A DNA stretch of 34,065 bases from Lysobacterales bacterium (GCA_013002505.1 JABDJL010000131.1:1-34065), one strand, 5' to 3'; shown: positions 7,775 to 17,369, counted from the stretch's first letter. Notes: a model not told the origin generated them from the sequence alone. Made by a program: numbers and translations.

Positions 7775-9871
7775 TCAGGCCGCCACGTAACGGGCCGCAT
7801 CGCCGATCCACCGCTGAATCAACTTGTCGACCTGTTCCGGGTGATGCCTGAGCAGGCTGTCGGCCACCGGGGGGATGGACCGCAACAGGTGGGCATCGCG
7901 GGCCAGGTCAGCGACGCGGAATTGCATCATGCCGGTCTGCCGGGTCCCTAGCACCTCTCCGGGGCCGCGTAGTTCGAGATCCTTTTCGGCGATTTTGAAG
8001 CCGTCGCTGGTACGCCTGAGAATGTCCAGCCGTTGGCGCGCCAGTTCGCCGAGCGGCGGGTTGTACAGCAACACGCAACTGGACCGCTTCGATCCACGCC
8101 CGACACGGCCGCGTAACTGGTGCAGTTGCGCCAGGCCCAGCCTTTCCGCGTTTTCGATGATCATCAGCGAGGCATTGGGCACGTCCACGCCCACCTCGAT
8201 GACGGTGGTGGCCACCAGCAGTTGGATGCCGCCTCCCTGGAAGCGGGCCATGACATCCTGCTTCTGGGCCGCTTTCATGCGCCCGTGCACCAATGCCACC
8301 TCGATGTTGTTCAACTGAGAAGCCAGCTCGCTTGCGACGGCTTCGGCGGCCTGGGCCTGGATCGCATCGGACTCTTCAATCAGGGTGCAGACCCAATAAC
8401 ACTGGCTGCCCTCGCTGCACGCCGCAGCCACCCTTCGGACCACCTCTGAACGACGCTCATTGGACACCGCCACGGTCTTGACCGGCTTTCGTCCGCTTGG
8501 CAACTCGTCGATAACCGAGACCTCGAGCCCGGCATAGGCGGTCATGGCCAGGGTTCGCGGTATCGGAGTGGCCGTCATAATCAGTTGGTGTGCCTGCATT
8601 TGCCGGTCGCGGCTCTTGTCAACCAGCGCCAGGCGCTGGTGCACGCCGAAGCGGTGCTGCTCATCGACAATCACCAGCCCCAGTTTGCTGAAAGACACCC
8701 CTTCCTGCATCAGCGCGTGGGTGCCGATGACGATCCCGGCGCCGGAATTGATGGCCTCCAGGGCCGCCGCGCGGGTTTTCCCGGTGACTTTGCTGCTGAG
8801 CCACACGGGCTCGATGCCGAGCGGTTCGAACCATTGCGTGAAGACGCGCAAATGCTGTTCCGCGAGCAGCTCGGTCGGTGCAACAATGGCAACCTGGTGG
8901 CCATTGGCGCAGACCTTCAGGGCTGCCAGGGCGGCAACGACGGTTTTGCCTGAACCGACATCGCCATGCAACAGGCGTTGCATGGGGTGCGACTGAACAA
9001 GGTCATGGGCGATCTCGGCAATGACACGTTTTTGTGCGCCGGTCAGTTCAAACCCCAGCTGCTTGAGAAACCCAGCTTCGTGGGCGGCCTGTTTCGACAT
9101 GGGATGCGCATCGAGCGCACGCTGGGCTCGGTGCAGGCGCTGCATGCTGACGTTGTGCGCCAGCAGTTCTTCCATGGCCAGGCGGTGCTGGGCCGGGTGG
9201 TTGCGATTGATCAACGCTTCGGTATCGGCACTGGGCGGGGGCCGGTGAATGTAATCAATAGCTTCGCCCAATGAAGGTAAACGCATATTCTTGGTCATGG
9301 CCCCGGGAAGCAGCTCCTCCAGTTCCAGGCTGCCATCCTTCATCTGTTGCAGCGCCTGGTCGGTGAGGTTGATCCAGGTGTTCTGACCAAGGCCTTCTGT
9401 AGTGGGGTAAACCGGTGTCAGGCGGTCGGCCACGGGAAGATCCCGGCCCGGTTTCAAGCGCTGGTAACTCGGGTGAACCGACTCAAGGCCCTGGTATCCG
9501 GCTCTTACGTCTCCGAAACAGCGAATCCGTACGCCTCGCGACAATTGTTGCTTCTGGTGCGCCCTGAAATGAAAAAACCGCAGCGTGATGCGGCCGGTGC
9601 CATCAGACACCACCACGACCAGCGAGGCGCGCCTGCCCCGGACGATGGCCGAGTGCTCAATCTCGCCCTCGAACAGGGCGCGCGAGCCGGGCTGCAAAAC
9701 GCCGATGGGTGTCAGCCGGGTGCGGTCTTCGTAGCGCAACGGCAAATGAAACAGCAGGTCCCGGGGGGCATGGATGCCCAGGTTTTTGAGTCTCGATTCC
9801 AGTTGCGGGCCGACGCCACGCAGCCTGGTCAGTGCGTCTGGGGGTCCGGCATTCTCAGGCTGCTTGTTCAC
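7775..9871 (-). CDS. recG: ATP-dependent DNA helicase RecG
   Basis: Superfamily 2 helicase that remodels stalled replication forks and branch-migrates recombination intermediates. The 698-residue length matches the family. The N-terminal wedge/OB domain begins at about residue 10 (LTRLRGVGPQLESRLKNLGI is a helix-hairpin-helix-like start) and includes the LFHLPLRYEDR block. Helicase motif I is GDVGSGKT at 303-310, motif II is DEQH at 403-406, and the motif VI-like QLRGRVGRG lies near 590. The start is GTG at 9871, nine bases after the ridA stop; no strong ribosome site is visible, which fits translational coupling. It is the last gene of the yicC-gmk-rpoZ-spoT-ridA-recG run, an arrangement common in Gammaproteobacteria. 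Confidence 0.97.
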   Translation of the reverse strand: MNKQPENAGPPDALTRLRGVGPQLESRLKNLGIHAPRDLLFHLPLRYEDRTRLTPIGVLQPGSRALFEGEIEHSAIVRGRRASLVVVVSDGTGRITLRFFHFRAHQKQQLSRGVRIRCFGDVRAGYQGLESVHPSYQRLKPGRDLPVADRLTPVYPTTEGLGQNTWINLTDQALQQMKDGSLELEELLPGAMTKNMRLPSLGEAIDYIHRPPPSADTEALINRNHPAQHRLAMEELLAHNVSMQRLHRAQRALDAHPMSKQAAHEAGFLKQLGFELTGAQKRVIAEIAHDLVQSHPMQRLLHGDVGSGKTVVAALAALKVCANGHQVAIVAPTELLAEQHLRVFTQWFEPLGIEPVWLSSKVTGKTRAAALEAINSGAGIVIGTHALMQEGVSFSKLGLVIVDEQHRFGVHQRLALVDKSRDRQMQAHQLIMTATPIPRTLAMTAYAGLEVSVIDELPSGRKPVKTVAVSNERRSEVVRRVAAACSEGSQCYWVCTLIEESDAIQAQAAEAVASELASQLNNIEVALVHGRMKAAQKQDVMARFQGGGIQLLVATTVIEVGVDVPNASLMIIENAERLGLAQLHQLRGRVGRGSKRSSCVLLYNPPLGELARQRLDILRRTSDGFKIAEKDLELRGPGEVLGTRQTGMMQFRVADLARDAHLLRSIPPVADSLLRHHPEQVDKLIQRWIGDAARYVAA

Positions 9872-9880
9872 GCGCGATGA

Positions 9881-10261
9881 TCAGCAGCCCATTACAGCTT
9901 CCATTTCAACGGCCGCACCCCTTGGAAGCGCGGCAACACCCAATGCCGCGCGAGCCGGGTAAGGCGCCCGGAAAAACTCGCCCATCACTTCGTTGACGGT
10001 CGGGAATTCGTCCATGTCAGTGAGAAAAACGGTCAGCTTGATGATGTCGGCGAGACTGCCGCCGGCCGCTTCACAAACCGCCTGCAGGTTTTCGAACACC
10101 TGCCGGACCTGTGCCTCGGTCGAAGCCGTTACCAGGTCCATGGTTACCGGGTCGAGCGGAATCTGGCCAGACAGGAACACCAGGTCGCCGTGCCTTACAG
10201 CCTGGGAGTAGGTACCAATGGCTGCCGGCGCATTTTCGCTGAAAATTATGGTTTTGCTCAT
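9881..10261 (-). CDS. ridA: RidA family 2-iminobutanoate/2-iminopropanoate deaminase
   Basis: RidA hydrolyses reactive enamine/imine intermediates made by PLP enzymes such as threonine dehydratase, protecting other PLP enzymes from damage. The 126 residues span the whole YjgF/YER057c/UK114 fold: [10 protein letters not shown] at 31-40, [14 protein letters not shown], and the conserved [22 protein letters not shown] segment, with Arg104 as the carboxylate-binding residue and a conserved Glu at 121. I chose the ATG at 10261 since a strong GGGGAGAG ribosome site sits about 4 bases upstream and the family starts this way; nine extra upstream codons are possible but unlikely. It lies 19 bases after spoT. 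A threonine/serine dehydratase that would make its substrate is encoded at 31770-32750. Confidence 0.95.
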   Translation of the reverse strand: MSKTIIFSENAPAAIGTYSQAVRHGDLVFLSGQIPLDPVTMDLVTASTEAQVRQVFENLQAVCEAAGGSLADIIKLTVFLTDMDEFPTVNEVMGEFFRAPYPARAALGVAALPRGAAVEMEAVMGC

Positions 10262-10280
10262 GGTCTCTCCCCGCCTGGAT

Positions 10281-12413
10281 TCAGGCATTCGTACGGCTGA
10301 TTTTCAGAACATTCCGGTTGCGCTTCAGGCGCCTCATGACGCGTGCCATGTGGTCCCTGTCATTAACGCTGATCGTGAACAACAAGGTGGCCGTTTCGGG
10401 ATTGGTCTCAGGTTGCTCGACTTTCTCGATGTTACTGCCGGCCTCGCCGATACTGGCGGAAATGCTGGCCAGAACGCCGGGCACGTTGAGCGTGATGATG
10501 CGAAGTTCAACCGGGAACATACTGTGCGTGATCGGGGCCCAGGCGACTTTCAGGCAACGGTCCGGATGCTTGCGGAATTCGCGTACATTCCGGCATTGAA
10601 TCCGGTGAACGACGACGCCCTTGCCGGCCGAGACATAACCCATGATCGTGTCGCCCGGTACCGGGTGGCAGCAAGCTCCAAATGTTACTGCGCTGCCTTC
10701 TGACCCGGCAATAGACAGCGCCTCGGTGGCTTTGCTTTGTCCGGGCGCGGATGCCGCATCGGGTACCAGCTTGGCGGCGACAATATTGGCCAGCACGTTA
10801 CCCAGCGCGAGGTCCCGGTACAGGTCCTCGATTTTCTTCAGCTGGTTGTCACCCAGGTAGGCATCGATGGAATCCTGCGATACCGCGTCCACGTTGCTGC
10901 CGCGGGCATTCAGTGCGCGTTCCAGCATCTGGTGTCCCAAGGCAACGGTATCCTCCTGTTGGAGACTCTTGATGTAGTGGCGTATCGCCGTGCGGGCCTT
11001 GGCCGTGCCGACGAACTCCAGCCATTCGGGTCGAGGAAAGACTTTTGGATCCGTAATTACCTCGACGGTCTGGCCATTATCCAGCCGCGTAGAGAGCGGC
11101 ACCTCGACGTTGTCGACCAGGATCGACCTGGTGTGATTGCCAACGTCGGTATGAATCGCGTAGGCAAAATCCAGCGCGGTGGAATTGCGCCGCAGGTCAA
11201 TGATCTTGCCCTTGGGTGTGAATACAAAAATCTCGTCGGGGAACAAATCAGATTTGGCGCCGTCGAGGAATTCCAGCGAGTCTCCTGTATGGCGCTGGAC
11301 ATCGACCAATTGCATCAGCCACTCGCGGGCCCGCACCTGGGCGCTGCCACCACTGGTCTCGCCGGTCTTGTACTGCCAGTGCGCCGCGGCGCCCTTTTCA
11401 GCCATCTCATCCATTTCTTCGGTGCGGATCTGGATTTCAACCGGCAAGCCATACGGGCTGTTCAAAACCGTGTGCAGTGACTGGTATCCATTGGCCTTGG
11501 GCAGTGCAATGTAATCTTTGAAGCGCCCGGGCTTGGGCTGGTAAAGGCCGTGAACGGCGCCCAACGCCATGTAGCAGTGGGGTTCGGAATGCGTCACGAT
11601 TCGGAAAGCATAGACGTCTGTCACTTCCGAAAATGACAGGTCCTTGTTCAGCATCTTCTTGTAAATGCTGTAGGGCGTCTTTTCGCGGCCGTTGATGCGG
11701 CACGGCACGCCCGCTTCGTTCATTCTGCGCTTGAGCGTTTTGCGGATCGTTTCGATTACTTCCCGGCGGTGGCCGGTTACGGCGCTGATGTGCTCGGCGA
11801 TCGTCCGGTGGCGCCACGGATACAGGTTTTCGAAACCGAGGTCCTCCAGTTCGGACTTGATCCGGTTCATGCCCAGGCGGTCGGCGATCGGCGCGTAGAT
11901 GTCGAGGGTTTCACGTGCGATCCGGCGCCTTGAATCCGGGTGCATGGATCCCATCGTGCGCATGTTGTGCAGGCGGTCTGCCAGCTTGATGAAGATCACC
12001 CGCAGGTCACGTGACATGGCCAGCATCAGTTTGCGGAAGCTCTCGGCATCGGCTTCGACGCGTGTACGGAACTTCATCTTGTCCAGCTTGGTGACGCCGT
12101 CGACGAGTTCGGCAATTTCTTCGCCGAACTGATCGGCAATTTCTTCCTTGGTCAGCGGCGTGTCTTCAAGCGTATCGTGCAGGATTGCCGCCGTGACGCT
12201 GGTGTGGTCCATGCGCATGCCGGCCAGGATGCTGGCCACTTCGACAGGATGGAGAATGTAGGGCTCGCCGGTCTTGCGGGTTTGACCCTCGTGGGCCTGC
12301 GCTCCAAGATCGAATGCGCGAAGTATGACAGCGACCTTTTCCGGCTCGAGGTAGGTGTTGAGCAGATCTCTCAGCTTGAGGACCGGCTCCGGTAAGCTCG
12401 GACTGGTTAACAC
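10281..12413 (-). CDS. spoT: Bifunctional (p)ppGpp synthetase/hydrolase SpoT
   Basis: Controls the stringent-response alarmone (p)ppGpp. The 710 residues have the full long-RSH architecture: an HD hydrolase domain with His55 in YILHPVEVA and the HD pair at 79-80 ([10 protein letters not shown]), a synthetase domain with [20 protein letters not shown] at 296-315 (the RFKD signature of bifunctional enzymes), a TGS domain near 390-455, and a C-terminal ACT domain from about 632. Intact HD and synthetase motifs argue for SpoT/Rel rather than hydrolase-dead RelA. The start is GTG at 12413; an in-frame TAG lies directly upstream. Gene order rpoZ-spoT-ridA-recG matches Pseudomonas-type genomes. Confidence 0.97.
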   Translation of the reverse strand: MLTSPSLPEPVLKLRDLLNTYLEPEKVAVILRAFDLGAQAHEGQTRKTGEPYILHPVEVASILAGMRMDHTSVTAAILHDTLEDTPLTKEEIADQFGEEIAELVDGVTKLDKMKFRTRVEADAESFRKLMLAMSRDLRVIFIKLADRLHNMRTMGSMHPDSRRRIARETLDIYAPIADRLGMNRIKSELEDLGFENLYPWRHRTIAEHISAVTGHRREVIETIRKTLKRRMNEAGVPCRINGREKTPYSIYKKMLNKDLSFSEVTDVYAFRIVTHSEPHCYMALGAVHGLYQPKPGRFKDYIALPKANGYQSLHTVLNSPYGLPVEIQIRTEEMDEMAEKGAAAHWQYKTGETSGGSAQVRAREWLMQLVDVQRHTGDSLEFLDGAKSDLFPDEIFVFTPKGKIIDLRRNSTALDFAYAIHTDVGNHTRSILVDNVEVPLSTRLDNGQTVEVITDPKVFPRPEWLEFVGTAKARTAIRHYIKSLQQEDTVALGHQMLERALNARGSNVDAVSQDSIDAYLGDNQLKKIEDLYRDLALGNVLANIVAAKLVPDAASAPGQSKATEALSIAGSEGSAVTFGACCHPVPGDTIMGYVSAGKGVVVHRIQCRNVREFRKHPDRCLKVAWAPITHSMFPVELRIITLNVPGVLASISASIGEAGSNIEKVEQPETNPETATLLFTISVNDRDHMARVMRRLKRNRNVLKISRTNA

Positions 12414-12492
12414 TATGCGAAAATGGGGTCCATGTTGGTGGATGTTCGCCTCATGTTAACAGGCCCCGCAGGTCGCTGGCACCGTCCGTATT

Positions 12493-12753
12493 TCAGGACT
12501 CCAGTTCTTCCTCCAGCGCGGTATCGAAAACTTCTGCTGCCTCCAGTTCTGCCTGCAGCACATCCACCCGTTCGCTGTCGATCAGGCCGTCGGCAATTTC
12601 CCGCAATGCGAGCACGGTGGGCTTGTCGTTTTCCTCTTCAACCATCGGCTCGGCGCCATGGCCGATCTGGCGTGCCCGCTTGGTCGCGGTCAGCACCAGT
12701 TCGAATCGGTTATTGATCTTGTCGAGGCAGTCTTCTACGGTAATTCTTGCCAT
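12493..12753 (-). CDS. rpoZ: DNA-directed RNA polymerase subunit omega
   Basis: Smallest RNA polymerase subunit; it assists beta' folding and forms part of a (p)ppGpp binding site. The 86 residues begin with the canonical [30 protein letters not shown] block, the segment that contacts beta', and contain the [17 protein letters not shown] helix. The acidic C-terminal tail is typical. It sits between gmk and spoT, 79 bases from spoT and 54 bases from gmk, all on one strand. The start ATG at 12753 fits the invariant MARITVE N-terminus. Confidence 0.97.
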   Translation of the reverse strand: MARITVEDCLDKINNRFELVLTATKRARQIGHGAEPMVEEENDKPTVLALREIADGLIDSERVDVLQAELEAAEVFDTALEEELES

Positions 12754-12807
12754 GTTTCTGGGTCCATTTCAGTGTTCGGTCATTTCGCCGTGGCGAAACC
12801 ACCCATT

Positions 12808-13455
12808 TTATCCATTTCCGAGCAACTCTGCCAACAAATCTGTGTAGTCGCATCGCCGGGGAGATTCGCCCCTGCGCGCTGAATCGACAATGCTTCGAAT
12901 CTCTTCCAGCGCATCTTCAAACACCTGGTTGACGACCAGGTGGTCGAACTCGTCCCAGTGGGAAATTTCGGAACGTGCGTCCCTCATTCGCCTGGCGATG
13001 ACGGTTTCACTGTCCTGCGCCCGGCGTGACAGCCTTTGACGCAGCACATCCAGCGATGGCGGCAGGATGAAGATCGAAATGCTGTCCGGGAATATCTCGC
13101 GGACCTGGGCCGCGCCCTGCCAGTCTATTTCCAGGATGACGTCCAGCCCCTGCTGCAACTGTTCGGCAAGCGCCTGCTTGTGGGTTCCGTAGAAGTTGCC
13201 AAACACCATGGCATGTTCAAGAAACTCGCCGCGCTCGACCATTTCCCGGAATGAATCGTGATCGATAAAGTGGTACTGCACGCCACTGGTTTCTCCGCGC
13301 CTGGGTTCGCGCGTGGTGTGTGAAACGGACAGCGCAAGTTTCGGATCGGTGGCCAGCAGGGCGTTAACGAGGCTGGTTTTGCCGCCACCGGATGGTGCGG
13401 CAATGATGAACAGCAAACCGGATTCTGGTTTTACTTCCGTAGACGCATTATTCAA
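12808..13455 (-). CDS. gmk: Guanylate kinase
   Basis: Converts GMP (and dGMP) plus ATP to GDP, an essential step in GTP synthesis. The P-loop is APSGGGKTS at 20-28 (the family norm is APSGAGKSS, so Gly and Thr are mild substitutions). The GMP-binding SHTTREPRRGE...YHFID segment follows at about 45-67 and GEFLEHAMVFGNFYGT at about 76-91, with the EIDWQGA strand near 112. The 215-residue length fits, with a slightly long N-terminus. The ATG overlaps the end of yicC by 8 bases, indicating translational coupling. Neighbours rpoZ and spoT make this part of a guanine nucleotide/stringent response cluster; guanylate kinases of some phyla are themselves inhibited by (p)ppGpp. Confidence 0.96.
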   Translation of the reverse strand: MNNASTEVKPESGLLFIIAAPSGGGKTSLVNALLATDPKLALSVSHTTREPRRGETSGVQYHFIDHDSFREMVERGEFLEHAMVFGNFYGTHKQALAEQLQQGLDVILEIDWQGAAQVREIFPDSISIFILPPSLDVLRQRLSRRAQDSETVIARRMRDARSEISHWDEFDHLVVNQVFEDALEEIRSIVDSARRGESPRRCDYTDLLAELLGNG

Positions 13456-14317
13456 TGTTCTGAACCTGTTCCCTGATCTGTTCTATCAGCACTTTCAGTT
13501 CGACCGCGGCTTTCGAGGTGCGCTGGTCGACGGACTTGGAGCTCAGCGTATTGGATTCCCGGTTGAATTCCTGCATCAGGAAATCGAGTCTGCGCCCGAC
13601 GGGCTCTTCGAGGTCCAGGGCGCGGCGTGTCTCCAGCACGTGGGCATCAATGCGGTCAAGTTCCTCGGCCACATCCGCTTTCTGGGCCAGGAATGCGAGT
13701 TCCTGTTCCAGCCTTCCGGGTTCCAGGGGTTGCTGAAGGTCATCAACGCGTTCCAGCATTTTGGCGCGCAGGGCGTCGCGAATTTCGGGCAACCACTGGC
13801 GCACGTCGCCAATCCAGGTAGTGATGCCGTCAAGCCGCTCAATAATGGCCTGGGCCATGACAGCACCCTCGCGCTCGCGCCCTGCCTGGAGCTGCTGCAC
13901 CGCCTCGTCGAGCAGCGCCATCGCGGCCTGGTGCAGAGGTTCCGGGTCCGGGCTTTCCTCGATCACCACGCCGGGCCAGCGCAACAGCTTGTTAATGTTT
14001 GGGTCCTGCTTCAGACCTGCTCGTGCAGCGTAGTCCTGGTGCAGACCGAGTAGGGCATCGGCAAGCTCAACATTCAGCTTCACGGCGTCCGATGCGGCGT
14101 TCCCGGAGGGATGGAAGCGCAGCGTTGCATCGATTTTGCCGCGGCTCAGGTAGCCGGAGATCGTGTTGCGAATCCTGGGTTCGAGGACACGAAATTCCTC
14201 GGGCAGGCGGAAGTTGAAATCGAGGTAGCGGTGATTCACCGAGCGCATTTCCCACACCAGCCGGCCGAACGCGTATTGCCGCTCGATACTGGCAAAGCCT
14301 GTCATGCTTCGAATCAT
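13448..14317 (-). CDS. yicC: YicC family endoribonuclease
   Basis: YicC-family protein, in E. coli reported to be an endoribonuclease acting on small RNAs. The 289 residues contain the N-terminal MIRSMTGFAS and WEMRSVNHRYLDFNFRLPEEF blocks and the C-terminal DUF1732 segment GRRLDFLMQEFNRESNTLSSK with the conserved acidic and Asn residues. I chose ATG 14317 because it gives the exact family N-terminus; the frame stays open to 14668, but that extra stretch is non-homologous and overlaps the divergent rph gene. It is the first gene of the leftward cluster ending with recG, and yicC divergent from rph is a common gammaproteobacterial arrangement. Confidence 0.95.
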   Translation of the reverse strand: MIRSMTGFASIERQYAFGRLVWEMRSVNHRYLDFNFRLPEEFRVLEPRIRNTISGYLSRGKIDATLRFHPSGNAASDAVKLNVELADALLGLHQDYAARAGLKQDPNINKLLRWPGVVIEESPDPEPLHQAAMALLDEAVQQLQAGREREGAVMAQAIIERLDGITTWIGDVRQWLPEIRDALRAKMLERVDDLQQPLEPGRLEQELAFLAQKADVAEELDRIDAHVLETRRALDLEEPVGRRLDFLMQEFNRESNTLSSKSVDQRTSKAAVELKVLIEQIREQVQNIE

Positions 14318-14433
14318 GCCTGTTTCCAAATGATCAGCGATGGCACAATGGTAAATGTTCGCCACTTCAATGAACATCACTGGCGGCAACGACGCGCACG
14401 CGAGACACACCACCAAGCAGACCAGGAGCAGCC
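14318..14433. promoter_or_regulatory. Divergent yicC/rph intergenic region
   Basis: This 116-base gap must contain the promoters for both the leftward yicC-recG cluster and the rightward rph-rdgB-hemW group. I see no sigma-70 hexamer pair good enough to mark with confidence on either strand. On the plus strand an AGGAG ribosome site lies about 6 bases before the rph ATG. The call rests on gene orientation rather than on a promoter motif. Confidence 0.45.
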
Positions 14434-15150
14434 ATGAGACCCAGCGGCCGGCAAGCCAATGAACTTCGCCCGGTAACCATACAGCGCCACTACACGATGC
14501 ATGCAGAGGGATCCGTGCTGATCTGCTGTGGTGAAACCCAGGTGCTATGCACCGCGTCTGTCGAGGACCGGGTACCGCCATTTCTACGCGGCAAAGGCCA
14601 GGGATGGGTAACCGCCGAGTACGGTATGTTGCCGCGTTCAACCGGTTCACGCATGCGCCGCGAAGCATCGGCCGGTAAGCAAGGCGGAAGAACGCTTGAA
14701 ATCCAGCGGCTGATCGGTCGTTCCATGCGGGCTGTCGTGGACCGGGCGGCGCTGGGTGAGCGCACCATCACGCTGGATTGCGATGTTCTGCAAGCCGATG
14801 GTGGAACCCGGACGGCATCGATCACGGGCGCTTACGTTGCGCTGGTGGATGCCTGCGCCGCGTTGCTCTCGAAGGGCAATATTCAGAAGGATCCGCTGCA
14901 CGGCCAGGTGGCGGCGGTTTCCGTCGGTATCTACAAGAGCGAGCCGGTGCTGGACCTGGATTACCCGGAAGACTCGGCGGCAGAAACAGACATGAATATC
15001 GTCATGAATGATGGCGGGGCTTTTATCGAGGTACAGGGCACCGCAGAGGGACACGCGTTCCGGCGCTCCGAGCTCGACGGCATGCTGGCCCTGGCGGAAA
15101 AGGGGATCGGTGAGCTCATGGCGGCGCAAACGGCCGCTCTCGACATCTGA
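14434..15150 (+). CDS. rph: Ribonuclease PH
   Basis: Phosphorolytic 3'-5' exoribonuclease that trims tRNA 3' ends and works in RNA turnover. The 238 residues match the family from the N-terminal [16 protein letters not shown] onward, through [28 protein letters not shown] and the phosphate-binding [18 protein letters not shown] segment, to the metal-binding acidic residues in [28 protein letters not shown]. The frame is full length, unlike the well-known truncated rph of E. coli K-12. AGGAG precedes the ATG by about 6 bases. It is divergent from yicC and followed 39 bases later by rdgB. Confidence 0.97.
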   Translation: MRPSGRQANELRPVTIQRHYTMHAEGSVLICCGETQVLCTASVEDRVPPFLRGKGQGWVTAEYGMLPRSTGSRMRREASAGKQGGRTLEIQRLIGRSMRAVVDRAALGERTITLDCDVLQADGGTRTASITGAYVALVDACAALLSKGNIQKDPLHGQVAAVSVGIYKSEPVLDLDYPEDSAAETDMNIVMNDGGAFIEVQGTAEGHAFRRSELDGMLALAEKGIGELMAAQTAALDI

Positions 15151-15189
15151 CATGGCAACAATCGAATGGTTGTGCCCGGCTTGTAAAAA

Positions 15190-15801
15190 ATGACATTGCC
15201 CGAAACGATCGTGCTGGCCAGCGGCAACCCCGGAAAACTCAGGGAGATGCAGGCCATGCTGTCGCTGATGGATATCGAGATTCAACCTCAGTCGCGGTGG
15301 GACGTGCCGGAGGCCGTCGAAGATGGTGCGGGGTTTATTGAAAATGCACTGATCAAGGCGCGGCATGCCGCCGGACACACCGGTTTACCGGCCATTGCCG
15401 ACGACTCGGGGCTGGTCGTGCCGGCACTTGATGGTGAGCCGGGCGTACAGTCCGCGCGCTACGCGGGCGAGCACGGCAACGACCAGGCCAATAATCTTAA
15501 GTTGCTGGAAGTGATGCAAGACCTGCAAGGCGCTGAGCGCGCGGCTTTTTTCCAGTGTGTCATGGTTTACGCCAGGCACGAGGCAGATCCCGTGCCGCTG
15601 ATCGCCAGCGGCCAATGGTGGGGTGAAATCGCCCCCGAGCCCCTGGGCGAGGGCGGTTTTGGATACGACCCGTTGTTCTGGTTGCCGGGCCTGTCGAAAA
15701 CTTCCGCACAGTTGCAGGCCGGTGAGAAAAACCAGGTCAGCCACCGCGGCAAGGCCATGCGGCGCCTGCTCGCTCAGTTGAAGCTGCTGGATGACGGCTG
15801 A
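15190..15801 (+). CDS. rdgB: RdgB/HAM1 family non-canonical purine NTP pyrophosphatase
   Basis: Hydrolyses dITP, dXTP and ITP to monophosphates, keeping deaminated purines out of DNA and RNA. The 203 residues contain the N-terminal LASGNPGKLREMQAML motif that binds substrate phosphate, the FIENALIKARHAA helix, the metal/purine-binding IADDSGLVVPALDGEPGVQSARYAG block, and GEGGFGYDPLFWLP and SHRGKAMRRL near the C-terminus. All are characteristic of the family. Start ATG 15190; the ribosome site is weak. It overlaps the start of hemW by 11 bases, so the two are translationally coupled. Confidence 0.96.
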   Translation: MTLPETIVLASGNPGKLREMQAMLSLMDIEIQPQSRWDVPEAVEDGAGFIENALIKARHAAGHTGLPAIADDSGLVVPALDGEPGVQSARYAGEHGNDQANNLKLLEVMQDLQGAERAAFFQCVMVYARHEADPVPLIASGQWWGEIAPEPLGEGGFGYDPLFWLPGLSKTSAQLQAGEKNQVSHRGKAMRRLLAQLKLLDDG

Positions 15802-16942
15802 CAGCGACTTCGTTGCCGGAATCCCACTGGGGCTTTATGTCCATCTGCCCTGGTGCATTCGCAAGTGTCCCTACTGTGACTTCAACTCCCACCAGTTGCG
15901 CGGAGACATCCCACACGGCGCATACATTGACTGCCTGCTCGCCGACCTGGAAACAGACAGCCCGGCAGCGCACGGCCGCGAGATTTCAAGCATCTACATG
16001 GGCGGTGGCACACCGAGCCTGTTCCCGGCCCGGGAAATCGGTCGATTGCTCAAGGGTATTCGCGCTTGTTTACCGGTGCAGGACGGCGCGGAAATATCAC
16101 TCGAAGCGAATCCTGGCACCATCGAACACGACAGTTTCAGTGCTTATGCCGACGTAGGTGTGAACCGGGTTTCGCTGGGTGTACAGAGCTTTGACGATGC
16201 GCGCCTGGAGGCCATCGGGCGCATCCACGGCCGCGCCGAAGTTGCCGTTTCCCTGCAATCCCTGCGCCGGTCCGGGATCAACAATTTCAACGTGGACCTG
16301 ATGTTCGGACTGCCCGGGCAGACCCACAAGCAGGCCCTTGATGACATGCGCCGCGCGCTGGATTCCGGCGCGACCCATATTTCGCACTACCAGTTGACGA
16401 TTGAGCCGAACACCGCGTTCGCCGCCAGTCCGCCAAAACTGCCAGCCAATGATTCGAGTTGGGCCATGCAGGCCGAAGCGGCTGCTTTGCTGGAGGACGC
16501 CGGTTTTGGCCAGTATGAAATTTCGGCCTGGGCACGGCCCGGATCTGCATGCGATCACAACCTGAATTACTGGCGCTACGGCGATTTTCTGGGCATTGGG
16601 GCAGGGGCGCATGCCAAGTTGAGCGCACCGGGCGGCCGGGTGAAGAGGCTGGCCAAATCGCGACATCCCTCGCGCTATATGGGGGGAGACGTTGTGGCGG
16701 ATGAGCGCGAGATTGACGGCCGTGAAATCGTTTTTGAATACTTTTTGAACCGGCTCAGGTTGCGTGAAAACATCAACCCGGAAGAATTTACCGCACGTAC
16801 CGGCTTGCCCTGGGATTGGGCTTTACCGGGCATGCAGACAGCCTTGCGGCGCGGCTTGCTTGCGTCGGCCGGGAGTGGCTACAGTCATACCGATAGCGGC
16901 TGGAGATTCGTCAATGACCTGCAGGCCCTGTTTCTGCCCTGA
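15791..16942 (+). CDS. hemW: Radical SAM family heme chaperone HemW
   Basis: Radical SAM protein that binds heme and delivers it to membrane respiratory enzymes; once annotated as oxygen-independent coproporphyrinogen oxidase, but HemW is the better name. The [4Fe-4S] motif CxxxCxxC is at Cys22, Cys26 and Cys29 in WCIRKCPYCDFNSH, followed by the SAM-binding GGGTPS at 71-76 and ISLEANPGTIE. The 383-residue length and short N-terminus before the cluster match HemW and not HemN, which has a longer N-terminal extension. It starts inside the last codons of rdgB. The C-terminal winged-helix HemN_C domain is present. Confidence 0.95.
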   Translation: MTADSDFVAGIPLGLYVHLPWCIRKCPYCDFNSHQLRGDIPHGAYIDCLLADLETDSPAAHGREISSIYMGGGTPSLFPAREIGRLLKGIRACLPVQDGAEISLEANPGTIEHDSFSAYADVGVNRVSLGVQSFDDARLEAIGRIHGRAEVAVSLQSLRRSGINNFNVDLMFGLPGQTHKQALDDMRRALDSGATHISHYQLTIEPNTAFAASPPKLPANDSSWAMQAEAAALLEDAGFGQYEISAWARPGSACDHNLNYWRYGDFLGIGAGAHAKLSAPGGRVKRLAKSRHPSRYMGGDVVADEREIDGREIVFEYFLNRLRLRENINPEEFTARTGLPWDWALPGMQTALRRGLLASAGSGYSHTDSGWRFVNDLQALFLP

Positions 16943-17028
16943 TTCAGCCCGTTTCCAGGCTTGCAAAGCCCATGCCGCGCCATTAAACTTGCCGGTCCTT
17001 TAAAGCCCGTACAAGCAGAGTAATCGTC

Positions 17029-17271
17029 ATGAAAGATGGCATTCACCCGGAATACCGCGAAGTGGTCTTCCAGGACTTATCCTCTGATTTCTCGTTCCTG
17101 ACCCGCTCAACGCTGGACAGCAAAGAGACGATCAAGTGGGAAGATGGCAATGAATATCCGCTGATCAAGGTGGAAATTTCAAGCGCGTCACACCCTTTTT
17201 ACACCGGCCAGCACAAGGTCATGGACTCCGGTGGGCGCGTGGATCGCTTCAAGCGCCGCTACGCCAAGTAA
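17029..17271 (+). CDS. rpmE2: 50S ribosomal protein L31 type B
   Basis: Ribosomal protein L31, part of the B1b intersubunit bridge. The 80 residues start [21 protein letters not shown] and end [10 protein letters not shown], the type B signature, and there are no cysteines, so this is the zinc-independent (C-minus) paralogue. Type B copies are often induced under zinc limitation through Zur, but I see no recognisable Zur box in the 86 bases upstream. A strong terminator follows about 45 bases after the stop, so the gene is probably transcribed alone or together with hemW. Confidence 0.97.
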   Translation: MKDGIHPEYREVVFQDLSSDFSFLTRSTLDSKETIKWEDGNEYPLIKVEISSASHPFYTGQHKVMDSGGRVDRFKRRYAK

Positions 17272-17315
17272 CAGGGGCATATCCAGGCCGGTTTGTCGAA
17301 AACCAGCTGAATTTC

Positions 17316-17349
17316 AAAACCCGGTCTGCTCGTCAGGCCGGGTTTTTTT
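17316..17349 (+). terminator. Intrinsic terminator after rpmE2
   Basis: AAAACCCGGTCTG (17316-17328) pairs with CAGGCCGGGTTTT (17334-17346), with one G-U pair, around a five-base CTCGT loop. The stem is followed by a run of seven T residues (17343-17349). The A-run on the other side also gives some activity for the reverse direction. This is a textbook Rho-independent terminator separating rpmE2 from gltA. Confidence 0.92.
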
Positions 17350-17369
17350 ATGTGTCATTTCCGGCCTAT

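Noticed and set aside
14318-14668. N-terminal extension of yicC
   Set aside because: The frame is open, but the extension overlaps the start of the divergent rph gene and the family N-terminus MIRSMTGF falls exactly at 14317.
16958-16970. Terminator after hemW (GGCTT/AAGCC hairpin)
   Set aside because: The stem is only five base pairs and is not followed by a T-run.
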